NCBI GenBank assembly: GCA_963383645.1
Contig: OY726559.1
Span: 119,931,405-119,995,404, forward strand
DNA from: Muscardinus avellanarius
Lineage: Eukaryota; Chordata; Mammalia; Rodentia; Gliridae
Direction: 5' to 3'
Length of the DNA stretch: 64,000 bases
Shown in pieces: positions 10,492-24,300 of the stretch. The notes beneath the pieces were generated by a model. That model did no database searches. It worked only from the letters and a program-made list of their open reading frames with translations, and was not told the origin of the DNA. Numbering within the stretch: the first letter of the stretch is position 1; each line of letters starts with the position of its first letter. A program made the translations under genes and the position numbers.

Positions 10492-13400
10492 GTAAGTATA
10501 ATAGGTTCAATGTCACCAAAGTGTTGGATGATTATGGGTTAATATCTAAGAAAATTCTCTCCAAAGGTTTTTCTTTTATTCATCAAAATAAATTTAATGC
10601 TGACCAAATTCCTAGAAACAGAAGTTCATATTTTATCTTCTTTTTGCTGAGGATTAAAAAATGATCCTAAGAAATCTGGTAATTTCTACTTTACAGTGCA
10701 GTGCAGTGTGAATAGGATTATAATCCTGGTTACAAATTTCTGTTCATGCAAGGAATCACTGATTTTTCTCAAGTATAGGTCAACCCCTAAAATCCTCTGC
10801 GTACCATATCACATCCTATACACATGTAATATCCTCATTGCATAAAAATCTCTGGAACTAATGATCTTCATACTTCTGTAGTACTCTAATTGGCACAGCA
10901 TTGTGCTAGCTCTGCTAGGGAAAATGTGGTGATTGCACACTATACCTTTTTTAAAAGAACTGACGAGCAGTGTGCTCAGTTTTACCTGAAACTGTGACAT
11001 CCAGAAGAGAGAACAGGGCGTATGTTGGTGAGGAGTGAGTTCTGCTTTTTGGGACACAGGCTCCACTTATGAGCCTAAAAATGTCCTCTGATACTCTGCA
11101 GTGAAGTGCTTGGTGTTTGTGGGACATCAGATAATCTTTAGCCCTTCTGTGTCTCTCATGGGACTGTGGACCTTCAGGGACACAGAACTGCCAGTAAGTC
11201 CAAATGAAGCTATGAGACGTGAAGCTAAATTGAGAATGGAGATACACGGGAAAAGACCATTACCCCCAGTAGAACCCAAGGCACTCTGCAGGAATCCTTC
11301 CTTGTCCACCTCCAGCCTCTTATATAGAGTCCATTGGCCTGTTGAGGATGGTGAACTGCAAATACTAGAAGTCCTGGGAACAGGGCCACAGGGAAATCAG
11401 CACAATTAATAGAAATTCTACCATCTCTGAGCCTGAATTTCTCTCATTCACCTACAAGTTTTGCCCTTGAAGTTTACTGACGGATTTTTTTAATCCAAAA
11501 AGATTTACAGAAAAATAGTAAAAATTACAGCCTGATAAAAATCAAGGGATGAATTTGAGGGAAGGGAAAATTGTATTTTTATTAACCTTGTACCATAATT
11601 ACAGGGAATATTTTTGAAGTTAGAAAGAAAAGATATCTCACAGCAGCCCATTGAGGCAACAGGGTGTGGACCATGGGTGCTGGACCCATCTGCTGGGTTC
11701 TACTCCAGGTTGCCTGCTCTCTCTGTTCCTCAGTTTTCTCCTCTGTGCATATAGTGTGTAATAGCACCTACTTCAGTGAGTTGTAAAGAACAAAGAGCTA
11801 ATTCTCATCAAGGTCCTACAGTAAGTAGTGCCTGACACAGAGTAAACACTGATAGCTCATGCTTCCATGGCTGCTTTTTTTTTTTTTTTTTTTTTTTTTG
11901 GTGGTGGTTCAAGGGTTTTTCTACATCTGGGCTATATTCCCAGAAATATTATTTTTGTATGGTTTTGTTTTCTTTTTTTCTTTTTCCTTTTAATTTTTAT
12001 TTTTTAAATTTTTATTAGAGCATTATATTCATACTTCATATTGGGGTAAAAACCTTGTGTGTACATACATGTACACATCACCGATTTAATGTTTCCCCAG
12101 TTCCCTCCCCATCCCTCTTTCCCTTGCTTGGCTTAGTGGTGTACTTCAATATGTTTAAGTACATTGTGTGTTTTAGAGAATTTCCTTCTTCCCCCTACTC
12201 ATCCCCTATTTTTATATTTTATTTGCAAACAGGGTTTCACTAAGTTGCTGAGAACTTCACTCAGTAGACGAAGCTGGCTTCGAACCTGTGTGATCCTCCT
12301 GTCTCAGCCTCCCATGCGCTGGGAATACCAGTGGGCGCCACCACACCCGGCTCCATGGCTTCTTTTCTAACAATATACTTATTTAATTTTAGTCTCACAT
12401 CACAAGAAAGTTTAGTGTTAGGACCATATATATTCCTTCTACTTTGACAAAACTTTTCTAGTGTTGGGTCTATTTCCTTCAGGTCCTCATGGTTTACATC
12501 TTCTTTATACACGTGAATCCAAATAAGCATTTTCTTGTGGAGGTACTTGCTCATTCTTAAAAGTCCTGTAGTCTCAGGGAGTCAGTCCTTTATGTGCATC
12601 TGTGTGCAGTACTTAGGTGGCTGTAAGCCTTGGTGCTTGCCATGGCCCACTGTTCAGAGTCATCCCTTTGGGGATGTGAATCCAATTCTGACAAATACAG
12701 TTGATTTACCTTGCCTTGATATATTATGGATCTTTGAACTTTACTCAGTTTTAAATTTAGAGGTACCAGAAGAATGGGAACAAATCTATCATTTGATCCA
12801 GCAATACCACTGTTGGGTATCTACCCAAAAGAAAAGAAACCAAACTACCAAACTAATGCATGTGTATCTATGGTCATAGCTGCCCAATTCACCATAGCCA
12901 AACTATGGAACCAGCCAAGATGTCCATCAACAGATGAATGGATTACAAAACTGTGGGATATGTACACAATGGAATTTTACTCAGCCATCAAAAAACTCAA
13001 CTACATCATTTTCAGGGAAATGGGTGGAACTGGAGGACATTATGCTAAGTGAGATTAGTCAGTCACAAAAAGTAAGAAATCAGATGCTTTCCCTAATATG
13101 TGAGAGTTAGGGAGAAATGGGTCATAGGAGGAACTCCTGAAAGAGGAAATCCTATAGAGGAGCAAACAAGACAATCTAAATGAGGAGAAAGGAGGGGGAA
13201 AGAGGAAAATCTCTAAAACACACAATGTACTTAAACATATCGAAGTCAATCACTAAGCCAAGCAAGGGAGGGAGGGACGGGGAGGGAATGGGGTGGGAAT
13301 TGGGTAGGGGTTAAATCAGCGAAGAGTACATGTTTGTACACACAAGTTTTTTACCCCAATATGATGTTTGAATATAATGCACCAATAAAAAAATTAAAAA

Positions 13401-16400
13401 AAAATAAATTTAGAGGTAATCAAATGCCATGTGTTGGGAAGATTTCAAGATGTAGAAGCTTCTGCATAAAGAGTGGGCCTGAGTTCCTTTCATCCTTGGG
13501 ATCGATTCTGCCCTCCCCTCTAAAGGCAGTACCCATAGACAGGCATCCAGCTGTGCACTGAGGCAAGCCTGCATGTCTTTCTGTAGAGTGCGAGAAGTAC
13601 AAAGCTATCATTGCATCTGTGCTGGGTGAGAAGTTTCAGCCCAAGGAGGAGGAGCTGGCAGACAAGCTAACCTTAGCTGAGAAGCTCAGGTAAGTGGGCC
13701 CTGAACAGCACAGTTGGGGGACAGTATGTGAATCTCTGAAGTGGGGCAGCTCGGCTGGAAGAACTAAGAGCTAACTTGAGCCAGAAGGGCTCCCAAGCGC
13801 AGGGTTACAAGCGTGCGCCACCACGCCCGGCTTCAGATGTCAACTTTTAAATCTCACAGAATCTACCTCTTCTCTCTTGTTTGGGTCAATTAAGGATGAG
13901 ATGCATACATGGTTTCTGTATAATTGACCTTAGTTTGCTGGCAGGGATTTCATAGCAAAGGACTTAATCATACCTCATTTTCCAAATTGAATCATGTGGC
14001 AAAATGTAAAAAGTCTTGGAATTTACCAAGATCTCTTGGACTGTACCATGTCTCAGGATGTTTTGCTCTTCTGATTGTATAAGAGTTAATGCATTTTATA
14101 TGTAAGGTTGAGCCATTGTTAAAGTTTGTCTGAGTGTACTGCATGTCAAGATTGTATTCTACAGTGGGAGTTGAGGTTCCTTCCTCATTAGCTCATTGAT
14201 GGGGAAGTGCACTGTGCACAACCTTCTGTCTCCTGACACAAAGCAGCTGTGCTGTGCCCTCAATCTAGGAAGATTATTTTCCTCCTCCTTGGAGGGAGTA
14301 CCCTATATCTTCTGGGAGACTTAGGCCTGTATCAGGACCACTAGGGAATATCCTAAGTAATCCTTCTTGATTTGTGTTCTTTATCCTGCCAGGATAAATA
14401 AAGACAGAAAGGAGGAGGAGGAGAAAGTAGTAGAAGCCCAGCAGGATGCTTTAGATGGTGCCCATAAGACTTCCTTGAGTGACTCTGAAATGCTTGACAT
14501 TCACCAACCTCCCTTCACCTGTGCTGACCTGTTGGGTAAGCATAAAGCTTCCTCTTCTCCAGACACAGCTCGGAAGTACTGCATGGAGCGGGAGGGTGAT
14601 GAAAATTGTGCAGCAGGGCATGGTGCCCAACACCTGTAATCTCAGTATTGGGGAAATTGGGACTGAAAGATCACAGGTTCAAAATCACCCTCAGCAATTT
14701 AGAGAAACCTTCAGCAATTTAGTGAGACCCTGCTTCAAAATGAGAAATAATATAGGAATGGGGGTGTGGCTCAGAGGTAAACTGCCCCTAGGATAAATCC
14801 TCAATATAAGAAAAAAACACCCAACTACACTCATAGCATCTATGATTCTATGTATGCAATGGCCAGTTCAGAGTGGTGAACATCACTGTTACTCTAATGC
14901 AGGCTCCGAGCAAGGATCTACATGAACTTACTCTCTTAACCTTGGACAGCTGATCTCTTCTGAAATGCTCTCGCTGATATTTACTTCTAAGTAATAGGTG
15001 TGCGTTGAGCATGAGACACTATCCAAATGGGCTAATGCTCTTGGCTGTCCTGTTTCCTTTCCTCCAAGCCGCTGTCTCTCTTCTAAGTTGTCTTACACAT
15101 GTGATATTACACATGTGATAAGGTGCCATGTATCTACCAGGATAGTGTCAGCTCTCAAATGTGTCTGCACTTATTCCTGATGTTGTTGCATGGTATCTGG
15201 AACTCTCTACCTTCTTAAATGGAAATTACCCTTTTCTCTCTGAAAATGAAGGGTGTTGCCTCTTTGGGGTTTATAGATTCCATCCATCAAGTTATTTTCA
15301 GTGTATACTCTCAACTCCACTGAAAACCAGAATACTCAACCAGGAAGGGTTGAGTATTACAGAAAGCTTTCTAGAAATTCATTGTTCGCAGTATCCCAGG
15401 TTGCTGGAATAAAGAACTGATTGCCAGATTCGGAAAAGATGGTGTCCTGACCAAGTAAGGGACAATTTACCCAGGGACACTTTCTTGAGTATGCTTCTCA
15501 TAATACCTCTTTCTCACACCAAGGATGCTTATATCCTTGTGATTAATTAGCACAGGGCTTGGAATGGGTCGTAAGGTATGTTTTTACTGCACCGCCAACC
15601 TCCATGAAGACCCGAGGCTCCTTTTCCCTAGAGTGCACCAAGAGTGCCTTTCCTTGAGAGTCTGAATATTCCACCTAAGGATAATCTTGGTGTTTATTCT
15701 CAATTAAACTGACATCAAGCTTAGATTCTTTGAAGGTCATTATCAGCAAAACATTCTAGAAAGACAGGCAAGGTCCCCATAATCTCTGGGGAAAAATATA
15801 TGTTTGACTTTTATGGTATTAAGGAGGGAGGTATATATTGACATTCTACCAGAACAGGACCTCAGAACTCAGTGGCTTAGAAAAAATGAGGCAATACCCT
15901 TCTCACAGGTTATATCGTAATGCATCCACTATGTTTCTTTGGCAATATATTTATCAGAGGAATAATTATACTCCTGTGATGTCAGTGTGTAATCTAGGCA
16001 CAGGGTAATGTGACTTGCCCTTTCTTATTTTATTTCCAGATAGCATAACTGATTGTAAGGATGAAGAAAGGCAAGACCCAAGGGACCCCAGGTAACACTA
16101 ATAAAGTAGTTTTAATGGTAACTAGAGTGATATGGAGACTTCAGCTGCAAATCATAGGCCAAAACACATCAACTTTCTTAGTATAACTTTTTTTTTTTGC
16201 AGTATTTGGCATGGAAAACTGGGACAGTCTACATCCAAGCTATATCCCCAGCCCTATTTTTTATTTGTTATTTGAAACAGGGTCTCACGGAGTTGCAAAG
16301 GGCCTCACTAAGTAGTAGCTGAGGCTGGCCTTGAACTGCGATCCTCCAGTCTCAGCACTCCAAATGCTGAGATTACAAGTATATGCCACCACGTTCAGCT

Positions 16401-19400
16401 TTTAGTATAACTTTTGTAAAGTTCTTTGAATATGGGTATCATTGCAAAGGATTTAAATTCAGAATATTGCAGTGATACATACTTATCAGTGTTTGCAGAA
16501 ATACAATTTACAATAGCAAAATTATGGAATAAGTCTAGGTGTCCATCAACAAATGAATATATTACAAACCTATTGTATATGCACACAGTGAAATTTTACC
16601 TAGCTTATAAAGAACACAATGGTGTGATACATTGGAAAAATGATTAAGGTAAAGAAAATTATGATACAAACAAGTAGCAAATCTCAGAAAATGAACCGTT
16701 ATATGGATAAGCTACATAGGGATAAACTACATAAAATTTGGAATTGGGGTGACAAAATCCATTTTTGGACCCGGGCATGGTGGTGCACACTTATAGTCCC
16801 AGCTCTTGGAAGACTGAAACAGGAGGATTGCACAGGTTCGAAGGCAGCCTCAGCTACTGAGTGAGGTTCTCAGCAACTTAGTGAGACCCTGCTTTCAAAT
16901 AAAGTATAAAATAGGTCTGGGAGTATAGCCCAGGGGTAGAAAAGCCCCTGGGTTCCACCCTCAGTACCACAAAAAAAATCAATTTTGGATAAAAGAGGAG
17001 AGTATTTAGTAGAGTGTTTAAGGGAGTTTATGGAGAGGATTGGTGGGAGATTATAGCTTGATAAAATAACTATAAAATGGTATTATGTGCTTTTACAAAA
17101 TTATCAATATGATTTCAGTAATATTTTCATGGGACGGAGGGGGTGTGGTGCAGATAGAAACATACTTAGCGCTGCATGTATGAATGATCCTATCTGTCTG
17201 AACCTCATTATGGATTATAATTATATTGTATAAATGAAACAAAATTATCAATATGATTTCAGTAATATTTTCATGGGACGGAGGGGGTGTGGTGCAGATA
17301 GAAACATACTTAGCGCTGCATGTATGAATGATCCTATCTGTCTGAACCTCATTATGGATTATAATTATATCGTATAAATGAAAGTATACTGAAAATAAAA
17401 GTTTTATTAGCAAGAAACAAATCTTCTGACTATACATATCCACTTAATTCAAACAGCCAGCCACAAAATGTGTGTCTAAAGTGTGTTGCTGCAGTTGTAG
17501 CAAGTGTTGTGTTTCTTATTGTATGCATAGCTTACCTAGACCCAACAGGAAGAGCTGAGCCTTTTTCTCTCCTCAGCATGTTACATAACTATTGCCCTAG
17601 GCACCTGTTGCCATGTTCCACCCACTGCCCTTCTCGAACTCACAAGACAGTCATACTCTGATCTAGTCAGAGAAGATTGTTTTGTTCCTCTGTGAAGGGA
17701 CTGCCACACTATGCTGCTCTACACAGAGGCCTCAGTGGCCTCTCCGTGAAGCTCCAATGAGCTTCACATTCTTGGGTCCTTTCCTAACTTGTAAAGCAGG
17801 GATCTGCCAGATATGAAGAATTGAGTAAAGAGTTGGCATACTCATTGGATAATATGTATTTGGTTAATTTCAGTTGTCATGAAGATAAAGAATTGGATGA
17901 AGAGTTGATATATTCACTGGATGAGATGTATTTGGTTAATTCCACTTGCCTTGACTTGTCTGATTCTTTTCAAGCTACCGTCAGTCCAGACTTCATATGT
18001 GAGGAGTACTTGGTTTCCTCTGTTTTAGATGTGGCTGGTACGTATGCCATGATGAAGAGAATAAACCTGTCTGGGTTTTACAGGTAGCCTTTTTGTTTTT
18101 TAAATCTAGCACTCTGTGTGGGTAGAGAAGCCTCTCTGCAGGCAGGTCCTGTAGAGACACATTAGTTTGAGTCACACTCTAGAACCTGACCTCAGGTGGG
18201 TCAGGTCATTCAAATTCTTCTTAGTTCCAAGCGACACCTTTCTCTCCTTCCCACTCACTAGCAAACTCAGAACATGGAATGAAAGCCAAGGTAGGAGAGT
18301 GAAGGTAAGTTGGAAATTCCTGATATTTTCTCCACATGTATACATCATGTCTGCAATGTACTGTTTTCTTGTTTTACAATGGGATGTCTCACATCTTCTC
18401 CAACCGTCTTGATGAATGCCATTTCTCAATAGTGTTCCTTGAATGTGTCAGCTTATCCAAGTTTAACAGTAAACTTATATGTATTTCTGGAGGCTGTATC
18501 CTAATTTCTCCACGCTGAGCTCCCGGGTCTCTCCTGATTTCCTGGTTTTCTCCTATATGAGTAGTTCTGACTACTCAAACTCTCGCACACTACCACTGCC
18601 CTTCTATGGAATTTTTCTGAAGGCAAGACAGCATTCTGGTTCTCCCAACATCCGTGAACGTCCAAGGTTTTGTGCTTTAGGGAGAACCCAGGCTTGCTTT
18701 CTTTGTAAAAGTTTGTGTATTTCACTTAAATATAATTTCAGTGATTGTTTTCAACTGAACCCAAAATGAATGAGGTTGCTGTTAAGGCAAGTTGCAGCAA
18801 AAATTCTAGAAGGCAGTTAGGCAAAGTCCTGAATGAATTGGAAGATGTGTCCTCCTGACTTTTCTGATGTTCAGGAGTTGGATGCATATTGAAGTTCTAT
18901 CACAACAAGAGCTCAGGACTCAATGACTCAGAAAATTGAGGCGAGTTCTTTCTCCTAGGACATATTCTGATGCTTTCTTTAGGTTCCACTTGTAATAGCC
19001 TATTTTACATCAAAACATTTATACCCCTTTGTTTACAAATGTGTACAGCAAGAATGATGTAATGTGACCATTTCCATCTGATTTGATTTGCAGAAAACAA
19101 AAAAGACTGTGAAGATGAAAAATCACAAGAGCCTAAGGCCTCCAGGTATGTTTGATAGTCAAGGACTACTCATGGCACCTAGTGTGCTGTGGAGATTTTA
19201 TCCTCAAATCCTTAACAAAATCAGTTCTGCTGAAATATACATACCCATTTTGCCTTACCAACCAGTCACAAAGTATGTCTCCAAAGTGTGTTGCTTGCTT
19301 TATGCATATCTCAAATTACCTATAATTAAAGTCAGGTGATCTCTAACTGCTCATGGATATCTGGCATCAAAAATAATTCAGAACTTTGCTTGAAGGTCTC

Positions 19401-21263
19401 CTCTCAAATTTACTCAGAGAAACTACTCTCAACATCCTTATCACACATCATGGCACCACTTCGCTGTTTTCCCTTCTACCTTCCATAGGAAGTACTATGT
19501 CCTAATTCCTAAACTAGCCCGCGAGCTGACCCAGTTACGCCAGCAGTTACGTGAAGGGAGAGATGCCGCTTCATCTCTCAGCCATCATCTGAAGAACCTC
19601 CTCACCCAGGATGACTCTGACAGCCACCAGGGGCAGAGCCACCGAGAGCAACTGGCTGAAGGACACAGGCTGGCAGAAGATATTGTCTGCAAGCTCAGTG
19701 CAGGTGAGATGGACACAGGCTCAGATTACACTAAGGTGCTCCAAAGTGCCCAGCTCGCAGGAATGGCCACATCTCCACATTAGTACACATTTTTCCATAT
19801 TTATCATTTCCTGCCACAATTGGGGCCCTGACAAGATTAAGACTGCTTGGGCTGGAAGACAAAAGATGAACACCCAAGTTTGAAAGTATAGGAAACAAAT
19901 TGTTGAGAGGAAAAATTTATGGTAAAAAATGAGTTTATCAGACACTCTCCTTATTACTGTGTTTAATATAAGTGAGCAATCAATCGATTTATTCTTTTAA
20001 AATTTCTGTAACTTTATGTGTTAAATGGTGACAAATGTCTCATGTGACATGCAATGAACAGGGCAACATTTCCTGATGCATTTCAGCAAGGGATTAAGGT
20101 CCTCTGTGGGGTTGACTAAGAAATTAGATAGCCAGGTGTGGTGGCGTGTGCTTGTAATTGCAGCATTTGGGAGGCTGAGACCAGAGGATCACAATTCTCG
20201 GACAGCCTCAGCTACTTAGTGAGGCCCTCTGCAACTCAGCGAGACCCTGTTTCAAAATAGAGAATAAATATTGGGCATGGGGTGTAGCTTGCAGGACAAA
20301 TACCTCTGGGTTCCTTCCCCAGATCTACAAAAGATAAATAAATAAATTAGATATAGGGGAACTTGGTAACGGGAATGTTGGCTTACACAGAAATACATTC
20401 CATGTGGAGGTTTTTCTGGGTAATACAGCAGAAGCTGACTTGGAAGCTAGTCCCTTGTTTTGCTGAGATGTGTAGAGGTGCTTGGTTAAGGGCTTTCCAG
20501 CCACATTTTAGAGAAAGAAATTGGTTCTATGTAGAAGCTGTGCGACATAGAATCTGTGTTGGGCACCAGCTCTGTGGCAGGAGGGAGGACACAATGGGAG
20601 AAGTTGAGATGAATGCTTGACCAGTATTTCAAATCTAGGGACAGAAGACATTTTGAACTATTTCCCAATTTTAGACAGAACATGCCATGATAATCATTCA
20701 TCAAGTCAAAGAGGTTTGTTTGGAAATATCTTAATACCAAGCTAGGTGATTTTCTTACCGATAAGATATACAACTGCTCAATACAGTCTCCTCAATATAT
20801 CCTAAGAATTTTCCTAAATGTTTATGTCACTATGCCCAAATAGGGTGACACAGAACTACTTTATATCTTACTGGACATTTCTGAATTTGCAGGCCATGGT
20901 AAAAATATGGAGTACAAAGACATAGAACCACTGCTCCAAATCAATGATCAGGACAGGTAAAGTATGGAGCGGGTCCTTGAAAGAACAGAGAAGTAGGGGA
21001 CCACAGGCATGAAGCCAAACTACTGATGTTACCAATGTTGTTCACCCATCCAGTGATACCGTCACTCCTATCTTGGTTGTTTGTGCTTTTTCTGGTAGTT
21101 AGGGTTACTCTGAATTAATTTCAGGGAATTTCATGAACTCCTAACCTCCATCCATCCTGTTTTTGAGTGTGAAGAGGCAGGGTAAGATTCATACCTGCTT
21201 GCACATACTTCATGTGACGACTTTGGCAAAGATTTCTAACGAAAGAAGAAAAAAGTGTGTGTT

Positions 21264-21311
<48 letters not shown>

Positions 21312-24300
21312 ATGTATATACGTTATGAAAAATATGTTGAATATATATCACAATATTCAAGAAACCACAAGAGCTCTGTTTCCAGGAGCTATACTGGTTA
21401 GTGCAAAAGATGTATGCACAATTGCCCAAAGCATATTAGAATTCTGTCTTGAAGACTTGAAAGGGACATTAATTTAAAATATCTGTCAAAGCCCTAAAAA
21501 CCTGTCATTAAGTGAGTTCTAATGATAAATTTTACTTTCTGTCCTACCTTAGGGAATTTCAATTTTTAATTGAAGTGCTGACACGAGACTTGACTCAGTT
21601 AAGGCAGAAGTTGCAGGAAGGGAGAGATGCCTCCTTCTTTGTCAAGCAGCTTCTCAAGGACCTCCTAACCCAGGATGAGCATGACAGCTTCCAGTGGCAG
21701 GACTACAAAGATAAACTTGAGGAGGTGTGCGGGCTGGCAGAATGCCTCACTTACAAGTTTAGCCCAGGTGAGGTAGCCACAGATCCCAAATGAACTGGAA
21801 TGACCCACAAACTCATCTTTCATGAAATTCCACTAGAAAATTGATCTTTGCACCTGCTCTCTTGCTGTTTACATTTTATTTGAAGAATTGATAGATCAGG
21901 ACTACTTCAGTGGGAGGACATAAAAGAAATGTCCTGGGAGGGGCCAAAGTATTTCACTCTTGCCTTCCTGGCTGATGGAACATGCCGTCTGGACAGCAGG
22001 TAGCAATTGTTGAGCATCCTCACAGGAATGAGAGTGTGACAAGAGAAAGATCATTAGATTGAAAACAGCCTGGTCTTCAAGGAAAGTCTCCCAGGTACCC
22101 TCATGTGGACATTTTATGAAAAAGGGGTGATTTATCCTTCCTGGATTTGTTTTGTCATCTGTAAAATGGTGACAATATATATTGCATGGTAGCTGTAGCA
22201 TCCATATATGCAATGTTCATGAGGGAACTGTGAGAAAGGATAAAGTCACTCACAGAGAATTTGATGTAATAGAATTTGGCAGCAGTATATAGGGTCCAGG
22301 GAAATGCTTAGGTTATATGGGGAGTACTTTCCCTAAATAAATGGTAGAAGCAGGCATGAAGGATCCTGTTTAGTTCCCAATTGTATAAAGATTGTTGAGA
22401 CAAGTGTTTTTACCTTTTCCTGGAGAAACAAGCCGTTTTGATATGAGAGCCATGGAGGGATATAGAATCTTGGAACCTGAGAACCAGTATTGTGGTAGAA
22501 AGGAGGTAGGGCTGGAGAAGCCTGAAGTAGATGCAGTTCTCCAGTCTCTGTTGATTGTGATTACAGAAAAGTCATGTTCCATTTGCCAGTTGAATACAGA
22601 AAATGCCATTAAGCACATCCATCCAAGGGGGGCCACATTTCTTCATAGATCAGAGTGGCATGGCACACTATCTCTTTTTTTAACAGTTTATGTAGTGGCT
22701 TTGGGTGGTCATTCGATCGCTGGGTCATGGATTCTTCTCCTAAACTACTTAAAAAAACACACCTGCAGATGTCCTCTGATTGCAGTGCTTCAGTCAGTTT
22801 TAATGGCAAGCACACAGAAGAGGGAAGAGATAGAGAACAACATCATGCCTCTGAGGAGAATGCAGTGGAGGGAAGTGCTGATGACCCTGGACTCTGGGAT
22901 CATCAATAGGTTTTGTTCTATGGAGTCTTCCTTATATGGGGTGCTAAGTTCCCAGGCCCATATCTTGTACTTTGTCTCCATCTATGTGTGAAGATAATGT
23001 ATTTTTCTCAGCTCTTCAACTCTTTGTCCTGCCATATTCTGCTTGTTTTCTTTTTTTCTTCTTTTGGAAATCAAAGTAATCCTTCCTGCTTAAACAATAC
23101 AAAGCAGTCGTCTTGAAATGTTCTATGTGGCCCATCATTTCCACTCAGCCCTTGGTCATGTGCTCAGTTTCCTTCTCACAAGTGTCCCCATCAGTACCAC
23201 CACATAAGGTTTTTTTTTTATATATTAGGGATTGAACACAGGACCATTCTACCTCCAAGCGATACCCACAGCTGTTCATTTTTTATTCTGAGACAGGCCC
23301 TTACTAAGTTACTGAGAGTCTCACTAAATAGCGAAGGGTGTACTCAGTCTTGCTAACCTACTGTCTCAGTCTTCCAAGTGCTGGGATTTCAGTCATGGGC
23401 CACCATGCCTAATAGGAGAATTCACTACTGCTCAGATGCTAAGACTGAGCTCTCAATGACTCCAGGTCCAGTTTGTGTGGGCCATGTTTATCCTTATTCT
23501 GTCACTGTCCATGTCCATGTCCTAGAGCCCCTGGTGCTTTGCAAGTTACTGTCCTCATCTGTAAGATGAGAAAAGTATTCTCAGAAGGTGGGGCCTTGGA
23601 GATAAGCAGCATCCATCTTGCACATAGAGAGCTTTCTTTAAAGTAGTATCAAGTGTGCATAGTTATTGACAAGCATAAAATAACTTGCATATTTTGCACT
23701 TTTTGTCTTTGTGTGTGTGTGTGCGCTACTAGGGATTGAGCCTAGGGGTGTCTTACCTCTGACCTACACACACAGCCTTATTCTTTTTAAATAGAGCCAC
23801 ACTACGTAGCTGAGAGCCTTACTAAATTGCTGGGACTGGCCTCGATTCTAGGATCTCTCTGTCACAGCTTACCCAGTACATGGATTTTAGGCATAGGCCA
23901 TCACATCTGGTGATAACTTGTAGTGTTGAACCATCTTTTCTTCCCTTTGGTCTGTCTTTACTTACCCTCGGCCTCCCACATTTCCAACCAAGATTCAAGC
24001 CATGAGCACAGTTACTCTCTTCTGATCATCTTCCGCAGATGCCAAAGCATGAAGCCCCCTTCAGGAAAGAAGGGAGCAGAGGGAGGTTGAATAACATTCT
24101 TGAATCTCACCACCTTCATGCTGTGATTTCTGGCTGAAGTCTAATAAGTCACCTGCTTTGTATGAGATATTTTCTAATTCTTCACAGAATATTAAATTAT
24201 TCTAAATCAATCATAATAGAAATTTTGTGTGTGAATATATATGGCACTGGAGATTGATCAAAAGATGATCTACCTCTGAGCTACACTTCAAGACTTTTTA

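Larger units (their letters stand above)
9260..22640 (+). repeat. Internal duplication, copy A of the NBPF-like gene body
   Basis: Exons and introns here have visible counterparts in copy B (24,400-38,300). About 9,260-10,700 matches 28,590-30,455. About 12,380-15,550 matches 24,400-28,500. About 16,000-22,600 matches 31,900-36,480. Intron similarity shows genomic rather than exon-only duplication. The blocks are not in the same order in the two copies. Confidence 0.8.

Noticed and set aside
17093..17443. Reverse ORF with two identical 48-residue blocks
   Set aside because: The repeat comes from a 144-bp DNA duplication that happens to be a multiple of three. The underlying sequence is L1-like.
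22392..22991. 199-codon forward ORF
   Set aside because: Intronic to the NBPF-like gene. Part of it matches the intron at 36,290-36,480, where the frame is not kept, and the NBPF-like peptide at 22,769 is in a different frame.
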